A stretch of 6,280 nucleotides of DNA from an uncultured Campylobacter sp. (GTDB lineage Bacteria > Campylobacterota > Campylobacteria > Campylobacterales > Campylobacteraceae). Position numbers and translations under genes: made by a program. Shown in pieces: positions 1 through 5,120 of this stretch (position 1 is its first letter; every line of letters starts with the position of its first letter). The DNA lies in contig NZ_CALHHT010000346.1 of NCBI RefSeq assembly GCF_938031315.1, positions 1 through 6,280 of the forward strand. Direction: 5' to 3'. The notes beneath the pieces were generated by a model that was not told where the DNA came from, did not search any database, and saw only the letters and a program-made list of their open reading frames with translations.

Positions 1-282
1 TTCAAAAATTTCGTTTAAAAACCTGCCGCTTGCGGCGTCGATGCCCTTGGACGCGACTAGAATTTTTTGGCCTAAATTTATAAAATTTTGATCCAGCCAC
101 TGCGCGGTCTGCTGCGCTGCGAGCGCGAAAATGAGCGCCTCGCAATCAAGCGCCTCTTTTACGCTTACGAAATTCACAAGCTGCCTAGGCGTGCGCGAAG
201 TGATGACGCATTCGTTTTTCACGCTTAGCGCGTCGCAAAGCGCGCTGCCCCATTTGCCCGCGCCGATAACCGCGATTTTCAT
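1..282 (-). CDS. gpsA: NAD(P)H-dependent glycerol-3-phosphate dehydrogenase, N-terminal part (cut by window edge)
   Basis: This is the first 94 codons of a cytosolic enzyme that reduces dihydroxyacetone phosphate to sn-glycerol-3-phosphate, the backbone precursor of membrane phospholipids. The protein opens MKIAVIGAGKWGSAL, which is the Rossmann dinucleotide-binding strand and glycine loop (GAGKWG, residues 7-12) in the wording typical of GpsA. It continues to VASKGID at residues 76-82, matching the conserved SKG segment with K79. The usual family length is about 300 residues, so roughly two thirds lies beyond the left edge. The ATG at 282 is preceded by AAAGGG (288-293, minus strand) with a 5-base spacer, which supports this start. 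It lies downstream of gatB on the same strand, as I recall for C. jejuni, but here a 492-base spacer separates them. No stop or frameshift appears in the visible part. Confidence 0.93.
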   Translation of the reverse strand, partial: MKIAVIGAGKWGSALCDALSVKNECVITSRTPRQLVNFVSVKEALDCEALIFALAAQQTAQWLDQNFINLGQKILVASKGIDAASGRFLNEIFE

Positions 283-302
283 TGTAGCCCTTTCGATCTT
301 AA

Positions 303-308
303 TTTATA
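303..308 (-). promoter_or_regulatory. Possible -10 box for gpsA
   Basis: On the minus strand this reads TATAAA within an A/T-rich run, about 20 bases before the gpsA start codon. Epsilonproteobacterial housekeeping promoters often depend on a strong -10 and upstream A/T periodicity without a clear -35. The leader would be only about 14 bases. This is weak support, offered because a terminator-like hairpin lies just upstream. Confidence 0.25.
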
Positions 309-322
309 AAATTCCGCAAAAC

Positions 323-356
323 TTGCGCCGGATATTTGAGCGATCCGTTGGCGCAA
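323..356 (-). terminator. Terminator-like imperfect hairpin upstream of gpsA
   Basis: The arms are TTGCGCC+GGAT (323-333) and ATCC+GGCGCAA (343-356), giving 11 base pairs with a 9-base loop (334-342) and a 3-base bulge (347-349). Short T runs follow on both strands: ATTTT after the hairpin on plus and GTTTT on minus. That would fit a weak bidirectional intrinsic terminator that could end gatB transcription before gpsA. The T runs are short and the stem is interrupted, so a regulatory or neutral hairpin is also possible. CGCAA at 315-319 can compete for the TTGCG at 323-327. Confidence 0.35.
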
Positions 357-465
357 ATTTTAACCGCAGCTAAATTTATCGCGCGGCTTTGCGTTAAATT
401 TACAAGGTGGTTTGCCGAAATTTAACCCGCCTGCGTAAATTTAAACCTTGCAACGTCGCGACGTA

Positions 466-507
466 AAATTTTATCCGGTTTCTCGCCGCACGCGAGCCGG
501 TAAATTT
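466..507. repeat. Imperfect inverted repeat (long bulged hairpin)
   Basis: The two halves pair as AAA, TTTA, CCGG and CTCGC (466-486) with GCGAG, CCGG, TAAA and TTT (492-507). This makes 16 base pairs around a 5-base loop, with bulges at 469, 474 and 479-481, all on the left arm. The core is GC-rich and the outer part consists of AAATTT-type words. No T-run follows, so it is not a standard terminator. It may be an RNA structure in a gatB-gpsA transcript, or a chance product of the repeated words. Confidence 0.4.
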
Positions 508-774
508 CACTGCGCCCGCGCACACTAAATTTATTAAATTTAATCCACTCGTGCCGCCCGCCGTAGGTAAAATTTTACTCATTATACAGCTGGCTAATGC
601 GCGCCGCCCTGCCCGCTCGAGCAAGCTTTTATCAAACACCGCTTTACCGCGAAGCGTGTCCGCAAAGCACAGATCAAATTTCACGCGAGCCATAAAATTT
701 AGAAATTTTATCTCTAAATTTCATCTATCGCATGCGCCGCGCCGCATTTAATTCGCCGCTGTACAGCTGCGAAA

Positions 775-2196
775 TTAGCCCAGCTTCTGTTTCAAAAGCT
801 CGTTTACCTTCGCAGGATTAAACGCGCCCTTGCCCTCTTTCATCACTTGGCCTACGAAGAAGCCGAATAGCTTGTCTTTGCCGCCGCGGTAGTCCGCGAC
901 CTTGTCCTCGTTTTCGCTCATCACGCGCGCTATGATCTCCAAAATCGCGCCGTCGTCGCTTACCTGCCTCAAGCCTAGCTTGTCGATGACCGAGCTTACG
1001 GCCTCGTCGTGCTCCATTAGATAATCAAGCACCTCTTTGGCGGCCTTTTGAGACACTGCGCCGCCTTCGATCGCGCTTAAAAGCTCGCTCATCTTCGCGC
1101 TGTTTACGGGCGAATCCTCGATCGTAACGCCGTTTTTGAGCCTGCCCGCAAGCTCGACGGTAAGCCAGCTGACGCAGAGTTTTGGCTCGTGCCCAGCCGC
1201 GATTAGATCCTCAAAAAATCGCGCGTTTTCGTAGATGGAGATTATGATCTCGGCGTCTTTCTCTTTAACGCCCAGCTCGCGGACGTAGCGGGCCTTTTTC
1301 TGATCCGGCAGCTCGGGGATCTGCTGCGCAGCAGCCAGCATCTCGTCATCCACGATCACGGTTAGCAGGTCGGGGTCTGGGAAGTAGCGGTACTCGGCGC
1401 TGTCTTCTTTGCTGCGCATCGGCTTGGTGATAAGCTTAGCGGTATCAAAAAGGCGGGTTTCTTGCACGACCTCTTGCTCATATTTGCCGTCCTGCCACGC
1501 TTCGATCTGACGCTCGATCTCAAACTCGATCGCCTTTTGGATAAATTTAAAGGAGTTTAAATTTTTAATCTCCACGCGCGTGTAGAGCTTTTGCTCGCCT
1601 TGCGGGCGGATGCTGACGTTTACGTCGCAGCGAAACGAGCCTTCCTGCATATTTGCGTCGCTGATATTTAAAAAGCGCAAAATGCTGTGGAGTTTTTTTA
1701 GATACGCGACCGCCTCGTCAGCAGAGCGCATATCAGGTTCGCTTACGATCTCCAAAAGCGGCGTGCCGGCACGGTTTAGATCGACCAGGCTGCGCGAGCT
1801 TTCGTGATTATTTTTGCCCGCGTCCTCCTCCAGGTGCGCACGCGTGATGCCGATGCGCTTGCTCTGTCCGTCCGCGGCTATGAAAAGCTCGCCGTGCTCG
1901 ACGATCGGGATCGTCCACTGCGAAATTTGATACGCCTTGGGAAGGTCGGGATAGAAGTAGTTTTTGCGGTCGAATACCGACTTGCGATTGATCGTCGCAT
2001 TGACGGCGGTGCCGAAGCTGATGGCTTTTTTAACCGCCTCCTCGTTTAGCACGGGAAGAGCGCCCGGAAGCGCCAGGCAGGTCGGGCAGACGTGTGAATT
2101 CGCCTCGTCGCCGAAGCTCGTGGGGCAGGAGCAGAAAATTTTAGTTTTGGTATTTAGCTGGCAGTGTACCTCTAGGCCGATCACGGTTTCAAACAT
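775..2196 (-). CDS. gatB: Aspartyl/glutamyl-tRNA(Asn/Gln) amidotransferase subunit B
   Basis: GatB is the kinase and transamidase-docking subunit of GatCAB. The complex activates misacylated Glu-tRNA(Gln) or Asp-tRNA(Asn) with ATP and amidates it using ammonia released by GatA. At 473 residues it has normal family length. The catalytic domain spans about 2-287: VIGLEVHCQLNT near the start, C22, C24, C37 and C40 of the zinc knuckle, FDRKNYFYPDLPKAYQISQ (75-93), HLEEDAGK (121-128), GTPLLEIVSEPD (144-155), MQEGSFRCDVNVS (183-195) and YRYFPDPDL (269-277). E9, H11, E124 and D191 correspond to the metal-site residues known from the S. aureus enzyme. The helical and YqeY-like tRNA-binding tail covers about 325-472 and ends in the usual NPAKVNELLKQKL. 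The ATG at 2196 follows AAAGG with an 8-base spacer. gatA and gatC are not in the window, consistent with the scattered gat genes of Campylobacter. Confidence 0.98.
   Translation of the reverse strand: MFETVIGLEVHCQLNTKTKIFCSCPTSFGDEANSHVCPTCLALPGALPVLNEEAVKKAISFGTAVNATINRKSVFDRKNYFYPDLPKAYQISQWTIPIVEHGELFIAADGQSKRIGITRAHLEEDAGKNNHESSRSLVDLNRAGTPLLEIVSEPDMRSADEAVAYLKKLHSILRFLNISDANMQEGSFRCDVNVSIRPQGEQKLYTRVEIKNLNSFKFIQKAIEFEIERQIEAWQDGKYEQEVVQETRLFDTAKLITKPMRSKEDSAEYRYFPDPDLLTVIVDDEMLAAAQQIPELPDQKKARYVRELGVKEKDAEIIISIYENARFFEDLIAAGHEPKLCVSWLTVELAGRLKNGVTIEDSPVNSAKMSELLSAIEGGAVSQKAAKEVLDYLMEHDEAVSSVIDKLGLRQVSDDGAILEIIARVMSENEDKVADYRGGKDKLFGFFVGQVMKEGKGAFNPAKVNELLKQKLG
1543..1564. repeat. Perfect 9-bp inverted repeat inside gatB
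   Basis: AAATTTAAA (1543-1551), a four-base loop GGAG, and TTTAAATTT (1556-1564) form a perfect hairpin within the coding sequence. It encodes the conserved GatB segment KNLNSFKF (residues 211-218). The protein motif itself constrains much of the sequence, because Lys-Asn-Leu and Phe-Lys-Phe codons are A/T-rich. The palindrome may therefore be incidental, but codon choice made it exact. Confidence 0.8.
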
Positions 2197-2229
2197 AAAC
2201 TTAACCTTTTAGAATAAAAATTTCGCGTA

Positions 2230-2235
2230 ATTTTA
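2230..2235 (-). promoter_or_regulatory. Possible -10 box for gatB
   Basis: On the minus strand TAAAAT is preceded by TTG and an A-rich run, 33 bases before the gatB start. This suits the loose Campylobacter housekeeping promoter pattern and would give a leader of roughly 27 bases containing the AAAGG ribosome binding site. No convincing -35 box is visible. Read-through from atpB is the alternative, as no clear minus-strand terminator lies in the 112-base gap. Confidence 0.35.
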
Positions 2236-2308
2236 CAATTTTTTGCTTTAATACTCGCTTGTAGCGGCACACGGCGTGGCTAAATTTTAAAATTTTACCC
2301 GCAAGATC

Positions 2309-2533
2309 TTACTCGCCTTCGCGGGCTAGTCGTTCTTTCAGATCGAAAACATCGACCATCAAGCAGGTGATGATGACGCAAATCACGCCGGGAGCGGTGC
2401 AGATGAAGAGGAATTTTAACCCCAAAAAATAAAATGACGGATAGGCAAAAAAGACGAATGCGCCGACGAAGATCAATCCGAACGACGCACCCACGAGGAA
2501 GTATAAGAAATTTCGCTTAAAATTAATGCTCAT
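2309..2533 (-). CDS. Small two-helix membrane protein coupled to atpB
   Basis: This encodes a 74-residue, very hydrophobic protein that I cannot assign to a named family. It has a short basic N-terminus (KR at 6-7), a predicted membrane helix at about 9-30, a short aromatic turn (YPSFYF, 31-36), a second helix at about 37-60, and a charged tail DLKERLAREGE. Cysteines sit at 45, 52 and 57. The positive start and charged end suggest both termini face the cytoplasm. Its ATG overlaps the last 11 bases of atpB and lacks a clear ribosome binding site, so translation is probably coupled to atpB. C. jejuni is recalled to carry a small putative integral membrane protein gene in the same position. A role in F0 assembly, like AtpI or AtpZ in other bacteria, is inference from position only; no sequence resemblance is claimed. 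Confidence 0.8.
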   Translation of the reverse strand: MSINFKRNFLYFLVGASFGLIFVGAFVFFAYPSFYFLGLKFLFICTAPGVICVIITCLMVDVFDLKERLAREGE

Positions 2534-3203
2534 CGACGATCACGGCGCCCGCTAGATAAACGTAGCTTAAAACCATGAAAATGAAAGTCTGCAAAATCGC
2601 CATAAAAGTAAGCAGCGCAAACGGTACCATCGGTATTAGCGCAGGAGCGAGAGTAAGCATAACAAGAAGGAAGGTATCGTCGCCTTTGATGTTTCCAAAA
2701 AGTCGGAACGAAAGCGATACGACGCGCGAAAAATGCGAGACGATCTCTATGACGAACATAAACGGAGCTAGGATTTTCACCGGTCCCATAAAGTGTTTTA
2801 GGTAGTTGATCACGCCGTGCTCGCGAACGCCCTCAAAATGGTAATATAACCAAACGCAAAGCGTAAGCGAAAGGGTTAAATTTAGACTCGCGCTCGGCGA
2901 CTCAAAGCCCGGCACCAAGCCGATAACGTTACTAAAAAATATCACAAATCCCAATGTTGCGATTAGCGGAAGATATTTTTTGGCTTGTTCCTCGCTACCC
3001 ATAGCGTCCTTACCGATCGTTAGCACGCCGCTTAGGTAGGCTTCGGCGATATTTTGCATGCCGTGTGGCACAAGCTGAAGCGAGCGAGTGGAGCAAAGCG
3101 CGACGGCTACGATGATAGCGACGACCAAAAAGAAGTAAAAAAGGTAGATAAAGGTGTGGTCGTAAGAAATTAAACCGCCAAAAAGGAAGATGTCTTTTAG
3201 CAT
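2523..3203 (-). CDS. atpB: F0F1 ATP synthase subunit a
   Basis: Subunit a forms the two proton half-channels beside the c-ring in the inner-membrane F0 sector. The protein has 226 residues and several membrane helices. Key motifs are NVIGLVPGFESPSASLN (92-108), EIVSHFSRVVSLSFRLFGN (153-171) with the essential arginine at R167, and the last helix LQTFIFMVLSYVYLAGAV (204-221) with Q205, matching the conserved a-subunit pattern. The start at 3203 is preceded by AAGGG about five bases upstream. The gene stands apart from the other ATP synthase genes, which is normal in Campylobacter and relatives, where atpB lies away from the main atp cluster. Its final codons overlap the following small membrane protein gene. 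No missing residue or frameshift was seen. Confidence 0.98.
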   Translation of the reverse strand: MLKDIFLFGGLISYDHTFIYLFYFFLVVAIIVAVALCSTRSLQLVPHGMQNIAEAYLSGVLTIGKDAMGSEEQAKKYLPLIATLGFVIFFSNVIGLVPGFESPSASLNLTLSLTLCVWLYYHFEGVREHGVINYLKHFMGPVKILAPFMFVIEIVSHFSRVVSLSFRLFGNIKGDDTFLLVMLTLAPALIPMVPFALLTFMAILQTFIFMVLSYVYLAGAVIVDEH

Positions 3204-3234
3204 AAAAACCCTTGATCGTTGAAATTTGTGGCGT

Positions 3235-3262
3235 ATTTTACACTTCTATTCGTTAAAGTATA
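3235..3262 (-). promoter_or_regulatory. Candidate atpB promoter (-10 boxes)
   Basis: Two -10-like hexamers lie upstream of atpB on the minus strand: TATACT (3257-3262) and TAAAAT (3235-3240). They sit 54 and 32 bases before the start codon, with A/T-rich sequence upstream and no clear -35. Either could serve the Campylobacter housekeeping sigma factor; sequence alone cannot choose. Confidence 0.35.
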
Positions 3263-3483
3263 TTTAAATTTGCGTCAGCGAGTAAAATTTTGAGCTTTGC
3301 GAGTTCTCACACCGCTTTGCTTGCCTAGCACTTTCGTCTAGCTTGCGCGCCATTTCTGCGGAAATTTTGCGTTTTTTTGGCATTTAGCTCCATATTTACA
3401 GCAAATGACAAAATTTTTGCTAGTAAGCACGAAATTTACGGCTACACTGCCAATTAGCTATTTTTGCAAAATAGAATTTATCT

Positions 3484-3501
3484 GGCGTATACGGCGTATA
3501 C
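3484..3501. repeat. Tandem 9-bp duplication (GGCGTATAC x2)
   Basis: GGCGTATAC occurs twice without a gap. It lies in the atpB-hrcA spacer and looks like a slippage or small duplication event. The unit length is a multiple of three, so it does not shift the frame of the weak minus-strand open frame crossing it. Confidence 0.85.
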
Positions 3502-3588
3502 AGAGAAGCCCTAAGCCGGCTGGCGGTAAAATTTGTGTTTAAAGATACGAAAAGCACGATAAAATTTACCGTGATGGCACCGCGATAA

Positions 3589-3609
3589 ATTCCAAGAATT
3601 CCAAGAATT
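3589..3609. repeat. Tandem 9-bp duplication (ATTCCAAGA x2.3)
   Basis: ATTCCAAGA is repeated twice and followed by a third partial copy, ATT. This is the second 9-bp tandem within about 125 bases of the same spacer, with an unrelated unit sequence. Confidence 0.85.
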
Positions 3610-3692
3610 ACGCTCACCTCAAAAAAATCATAGTTAAAATTTAGCAAACTCAGGACCCGATTGCTAAAATTTTATAAAATTTATATAAAAAC

Positions 3693-3713
3693 CTTGACAT
3701 CCTACCACTCAAT
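3693..3713. promoter_or_regulatory. Putative HAIR operator for HspR overlapping the -35 box
   Basis: The sequence reads CTTGACA-N7-ACTCAAT. The HspR operator consensus (HAIR) is CTTGAGT-N7-ACTCAAG. The match is 5 of 7 and 6 of 7 with exact spacing. It covers the -35 hexamer and part of the spacer, where a bound repressor would block RNA polymerase. The left arm match is partly shared with the TTGACA box, so the right arm is the more independent evidence. HspR control of hrcA-grpE-dnaK is established in C. jejuni and H. pylori. Confidence 0.6.
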
Positions 3714-3723
3714 GTTGTATAAT
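3694..3723 (+). promoter_or_regulatory. hrcA-grpE-dnaK operon promoter (sigma-70)
   Basis: TTGACA (3694-3699) and TATAAT (3718-3723) are exact consensus hexamers separated by 18 bases. An A/T-rich run of about 26 bases (3665-3690) lies immediately upstream and may act like an UP element. A perfect -35 is unusual in Campylobacter, where promoters usually lack one. Transcription would begin near 3730, inside the CIRCE left arm, giving a leader of about 25 bases. The placement also excludes start codons further upstream for hrcA. Confidence 0.85.
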
Positions 3724-3724
3724 A

Positions 3725-3751
3725 CTGGCAATCTTACCGAAAGAGTGCTAA
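3725..3751. promoter_or_regulatory. CIRCE operator for HrcA
   Basis: The arms CTGGCAATC (3725-3733) and GAGTGCTAA (3743-3751) are separated by exactly 9 bases. The CIRCE consensus is TTAGCACTC-N9-GAGTGCTAA, so the right arm is perfect and the left arm matches 6 of 9. It starts one base after the -10 box, spans the likely start of transcription, and its right arm overlaps the hrcA ribosome binding site (AAGAG, 3741-3745). Binding should give negative autoregulation of the operon. The weak left arm may lower affinity. Confidence 0.85.
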
Positions 3752-3753
3752 AA

Positions 3754-4542
3754 GTGAAAACGAATAAACGCGATATGATCCTGGAATCCATCATTTCAGC
3801 CTATCTGGATAGTAACACCCCGATCGGCTCCTCCGAGCTCGGCGAGCGTATGGGCGTGGCGATGTCGGCATCCACGATCCGCATTTATTTCAAGCGCCTA
3901 AGCGATGAGGGGGCGCTCAAACAGCTTCACGTAAGCGGCGGCAGGATCCCTACAGTCGCGACGATGCAGGATTACTGGCGCGCTAGACTTAGCTTCGACG
4001 ATGAGTTAAAAATAGACGATGCTCGCGAGCTAGAAGCGGTGCTTGAGGATTTTGAAATTTACTGTATGATTTTCAACGCCGAAAATGAAGCCCTAAGCGA
4101 AGTTATCAATCACAATGATCGCTTTATAATCCTTGCATTTAGAAAAGACGAGATTATCTTAAAATACGATTTTAGAGTTTTTAAATTCCTATCAAATTTA
4201 ATAGGAATTTCACTCGGAGATTTGGAGCTAGCTTCGATGCAGATCGGTCTGCGCGAGCTTAGCACCAAAATCAAAGAGCTAAAAAATTCTAAAATCGAAT
4301 TTCTTTGTAACGAGGTCGTGGCGTATAAAATTTTCAAAGACGAGCGGTTTAAAATTTTACTCAACCCCTCGATCGCCGTAAATTTTACTAAAAATTTGAT
4401 CTTCGCGCCCTACTTCGAGCACGGATTTATGGGGATCAAACGCCCCGTAAAATTCGAAGGCGAGGACGCTACGATGATCTGCGCAGGCAGCGTTTACGAG
4501 AATTACGAGAAATTTTTTAACTACGCTAAAGGAGTAGCATGA
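3754..4542 (+). CDS. hrcA: Heat-inducible transcription repressor HrcA
   Basis: HrcA binds CIRCE operators and represses chaperone genes until heat or misfolded protein inactivates it. The chosen GTG start gives 262 residues, beginning MKTNKRDMILESIISAYL. The winged-helix domain covers about 5-70, with PIGSSELGERM (23-33), the recognition segment ASTIRIYFKRLSDEGAL (39-55) and the wing GGRIPT (62-67), all aligning with Firmicutes HrcA. The rest is the GAF-like and dimerisation region, ending GSVYENYEKFF near the C-terminus. It is much shorter than the roughly 340-residue Bacillus form but matches the compact epsilonproteobacterial type. An in-frame ATG at 3712 and TTG at 3661 lie in or before the promoter, so they cannot be used. 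The GTG follows AAGAG, which overlaps CIRCE. The gene ends in a 4-base overlap with grpE. ATG at 3775 is an alternative, shorter start. Confidence 0.95.
   Translation: MKTNKRDMILESIISAYLDSNTPIGSSELGERMGVAMSASTIRIYFKRLSDEGALKQLHVSGGRIPTVATMQDYWRARLSFDDELKIDDARELEAVLEDFEIYCMIFNAENEALSEVINHNDRFIILAFRKDEIILKYDFRVFKFLSNLIGISLGDLELASMQIGLRELSTKIKELKNSKIEFLCNEVVAYKIFKDERFKILLNPSIAVNFTKNLIFAPYFEHGFMGIKRPVKFEGEDATMICAGSVYENYEKFFNYAKGVA
4528..4534 (+). promoter_or_regulatory. Strong ribosome binding site for grpE
   Basis: AAAGGAG ends four bases before the grpE ATG and lies within the last hrcA codons. It is far stronger than the site in front of hrcA itself (AAGAG with a GTG start). GrpE should therefore be made in excess over the repressor from the same message. 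Confidence 0.85.
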
Positions 4543-5114
4543 GCCATAAATTTAAAGAGCACGGCGATAAAAATGCAGCGTGCGATAGTGAAGAAAAAGA
4601 GGTTTGCGAGCAGTGCGCGTCAGAGGCGAGCGAGCCACAAGAGGCGCAGACATGCGACGATACCGATGCGCAGATACAAAAGCTTCAAAACGAGTTAAGT
4701 GAGATCACCGATAAATTTTACCGCGCCAATGCGGATTTTGAAAATCTCAAAAAACGTTTGGAAAAAGAAAAAGATAGCGCTGTTGCTTACGCTAGCGAGA
4801 GCTTTGCAAAAGATCTGCTGCCTATTATCGACGCGCTTGAGGAAGCCGCCAAAATTGATGTGGAAGGTAATGAGCTTGCGGATAAAATCGAAGTTGGCGT
4901 AAAACAATGTCTAAGCCTTTTTACAAAGACTTTTGAAAAATACGGTATCGTTCCGATAGCGACGGATGCGGGATTCGATCCTAGCGTGCATAACGCTATT
5001 TCGATGATTGAAGCCGAAGGCGCTAAAAAAGGCGATATCGTTCAAGTATATCAAAAAGGATATATGTATAAGCAGCGCGTTTTGCGCGCCGCTATGGTAG
5101 TGGTGGCGAAATAA
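4539..5114 (+). CDS. grpE: Nucleotide exchange factor GrpE
   Basis: GrpE is a cytosolic homodimer that releases ADP from DnaK, allowing substrate release and a new chaperone cycle. The 191 residues fit the family. Residues 1-43 are an acidic, poorly conserved tail. Residues about 44-100 form the long paired helix (LQNELSEITDKFYRANADFE, then LKKRLEKEK). LLPIIDALEEA (93-103) leads into the helical region, and the C-terminal beta domain has the signature GFDPSVHNAISMIE (145-158) and QKGYMYKQRVLRAAMVVVAK (172-191). The ATG overlaps the hrcA stop (ATGA), so translation is coupled and also has its own strong AAAGGAG site. One oddity is four cysteines in the tail (C15, C23, C26, C39), including a CEQC pair, plus C124 in the body. 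Confidence 0.97.
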   Translation: MSHKFKEHGDKNAACDSEEKEVCEQCASEASEPQEAQTCDDTDAQIQKLQNELSEITDKFYRANADFENLKKRLEKEKDSAVAYASESFAKDLLPIIDALEEAAKIDVEGNELADKIEVGVKQCLSLFTKTFEKYGIVPIATDAGFDPSVHNAISMIEAEGAKKGDIVQVYQKGYMYKQRVLRAAMVVVAK

Positions 5115-5120
5115 TCGCTC

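Larger units (their letters stand above)
283..774. other. gatB-gpsA spacer without a supportable gene; AAATTT-rich
   Basis: This 492-base stretch separates gatB from gpsA. I count fourteen AAATTT words (starting at 355, 372, 396, 418, 437, 466, 502, 527, 536, 570, 676, 695, 703 and 716), whereas base composition alone predicts less than one. GC-rich blocks lie between them. A minus-strand open frame of 97 codons (400-693) exists but has no ribosome binding site, and its residues KF and NL recur simply because AAATTT falls in frame. Two imperfect hairpins (323-356 and 466-507) and a 12-bp palindrome GTAAAATTTTAC (567-578) are the only ordered structures I see. The stretch may be a decayed gene, a structured leader or trailer, or neutral spacer; the sequence does not decide. 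Confidence 0.6.
3204..3660. other. Divergent spacer between atpB and hrcA, no supportable gene
   Basis: No convincing gene lies here. A 75-codon minus-strand frame (3420-3647) starts with TTG, lacks a ribosome binding site and resembles nothing I recognise. The stretch holds candidate atpB promoter boxes near 3235-3262, two 9-bp tandem duplications (3484-3501 and 3589-3609), and a perfect small hairpin CTATTTT-TGC-AAAATAG (3458-3474). It also holds a longer imperfect inverted repeat, CGGTAAAATTT (3524-3534) with AAATTTACCG (3562-3571). Confidence 0.6.

Noticed and set aside
400..693. 97-codon minus-strand open frame between gatB and gpsA
   Set aside because: It has no ribosome binding site before its ATG and no recognisable domain. 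Its composition is driven by in-frame AAATTT words (VKF, LNL, IKF). I treat it as spacer, although a decayed gene is not excluded.
551..751. 66-codon plus-strand open frame in the same spacer
   Set aside because: It is antisense to the flanking genes, has no ribosome binding site or domain, and is rich in the same repeated words.
732..767. GC-rich near-palindrome (732-747) and GCTGTACAGC palindrome (758-767) after the gatB stop as a terminator
   Set aside because: The first stem has two mismatches, and no T-run follows either one on the minus strand. They are too weak to call.
1610..2212. Plus-strand open frames opposite gatB
   Set aside because: They are antisense shadows of a fully conserved gatB reading frame.
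2261..2297. Terminator on the plus strand (TAGC-CAC stem followed by a T-rich run)
   Set aside because: A 7-bp stem with a bulge is followed by AATTTT on plus, but no plus-strand gene ends here. On the minus strand, where the genes are, no T-run follows the stem.
3420..3647. 75-codon minus-strand open frame in the atpB-hrcA spacer
   Set aside because: It begins with TTG, lacks a ribosome binding site, and its hydrophobic stretch comes partly from a 9-bp tandem repeat. There is no family resemblance.
3661..3753. N-terminal extension of HrcA from TTG at 3661 or ATG at 3712
   Set aside because: These codons lie in or before the -35/-10 promoter boxes and CIRCE, and the extension has no counterpart in HrcA proteins. 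The GTG at 3754 gives the normal epsilonproteobacterial length.
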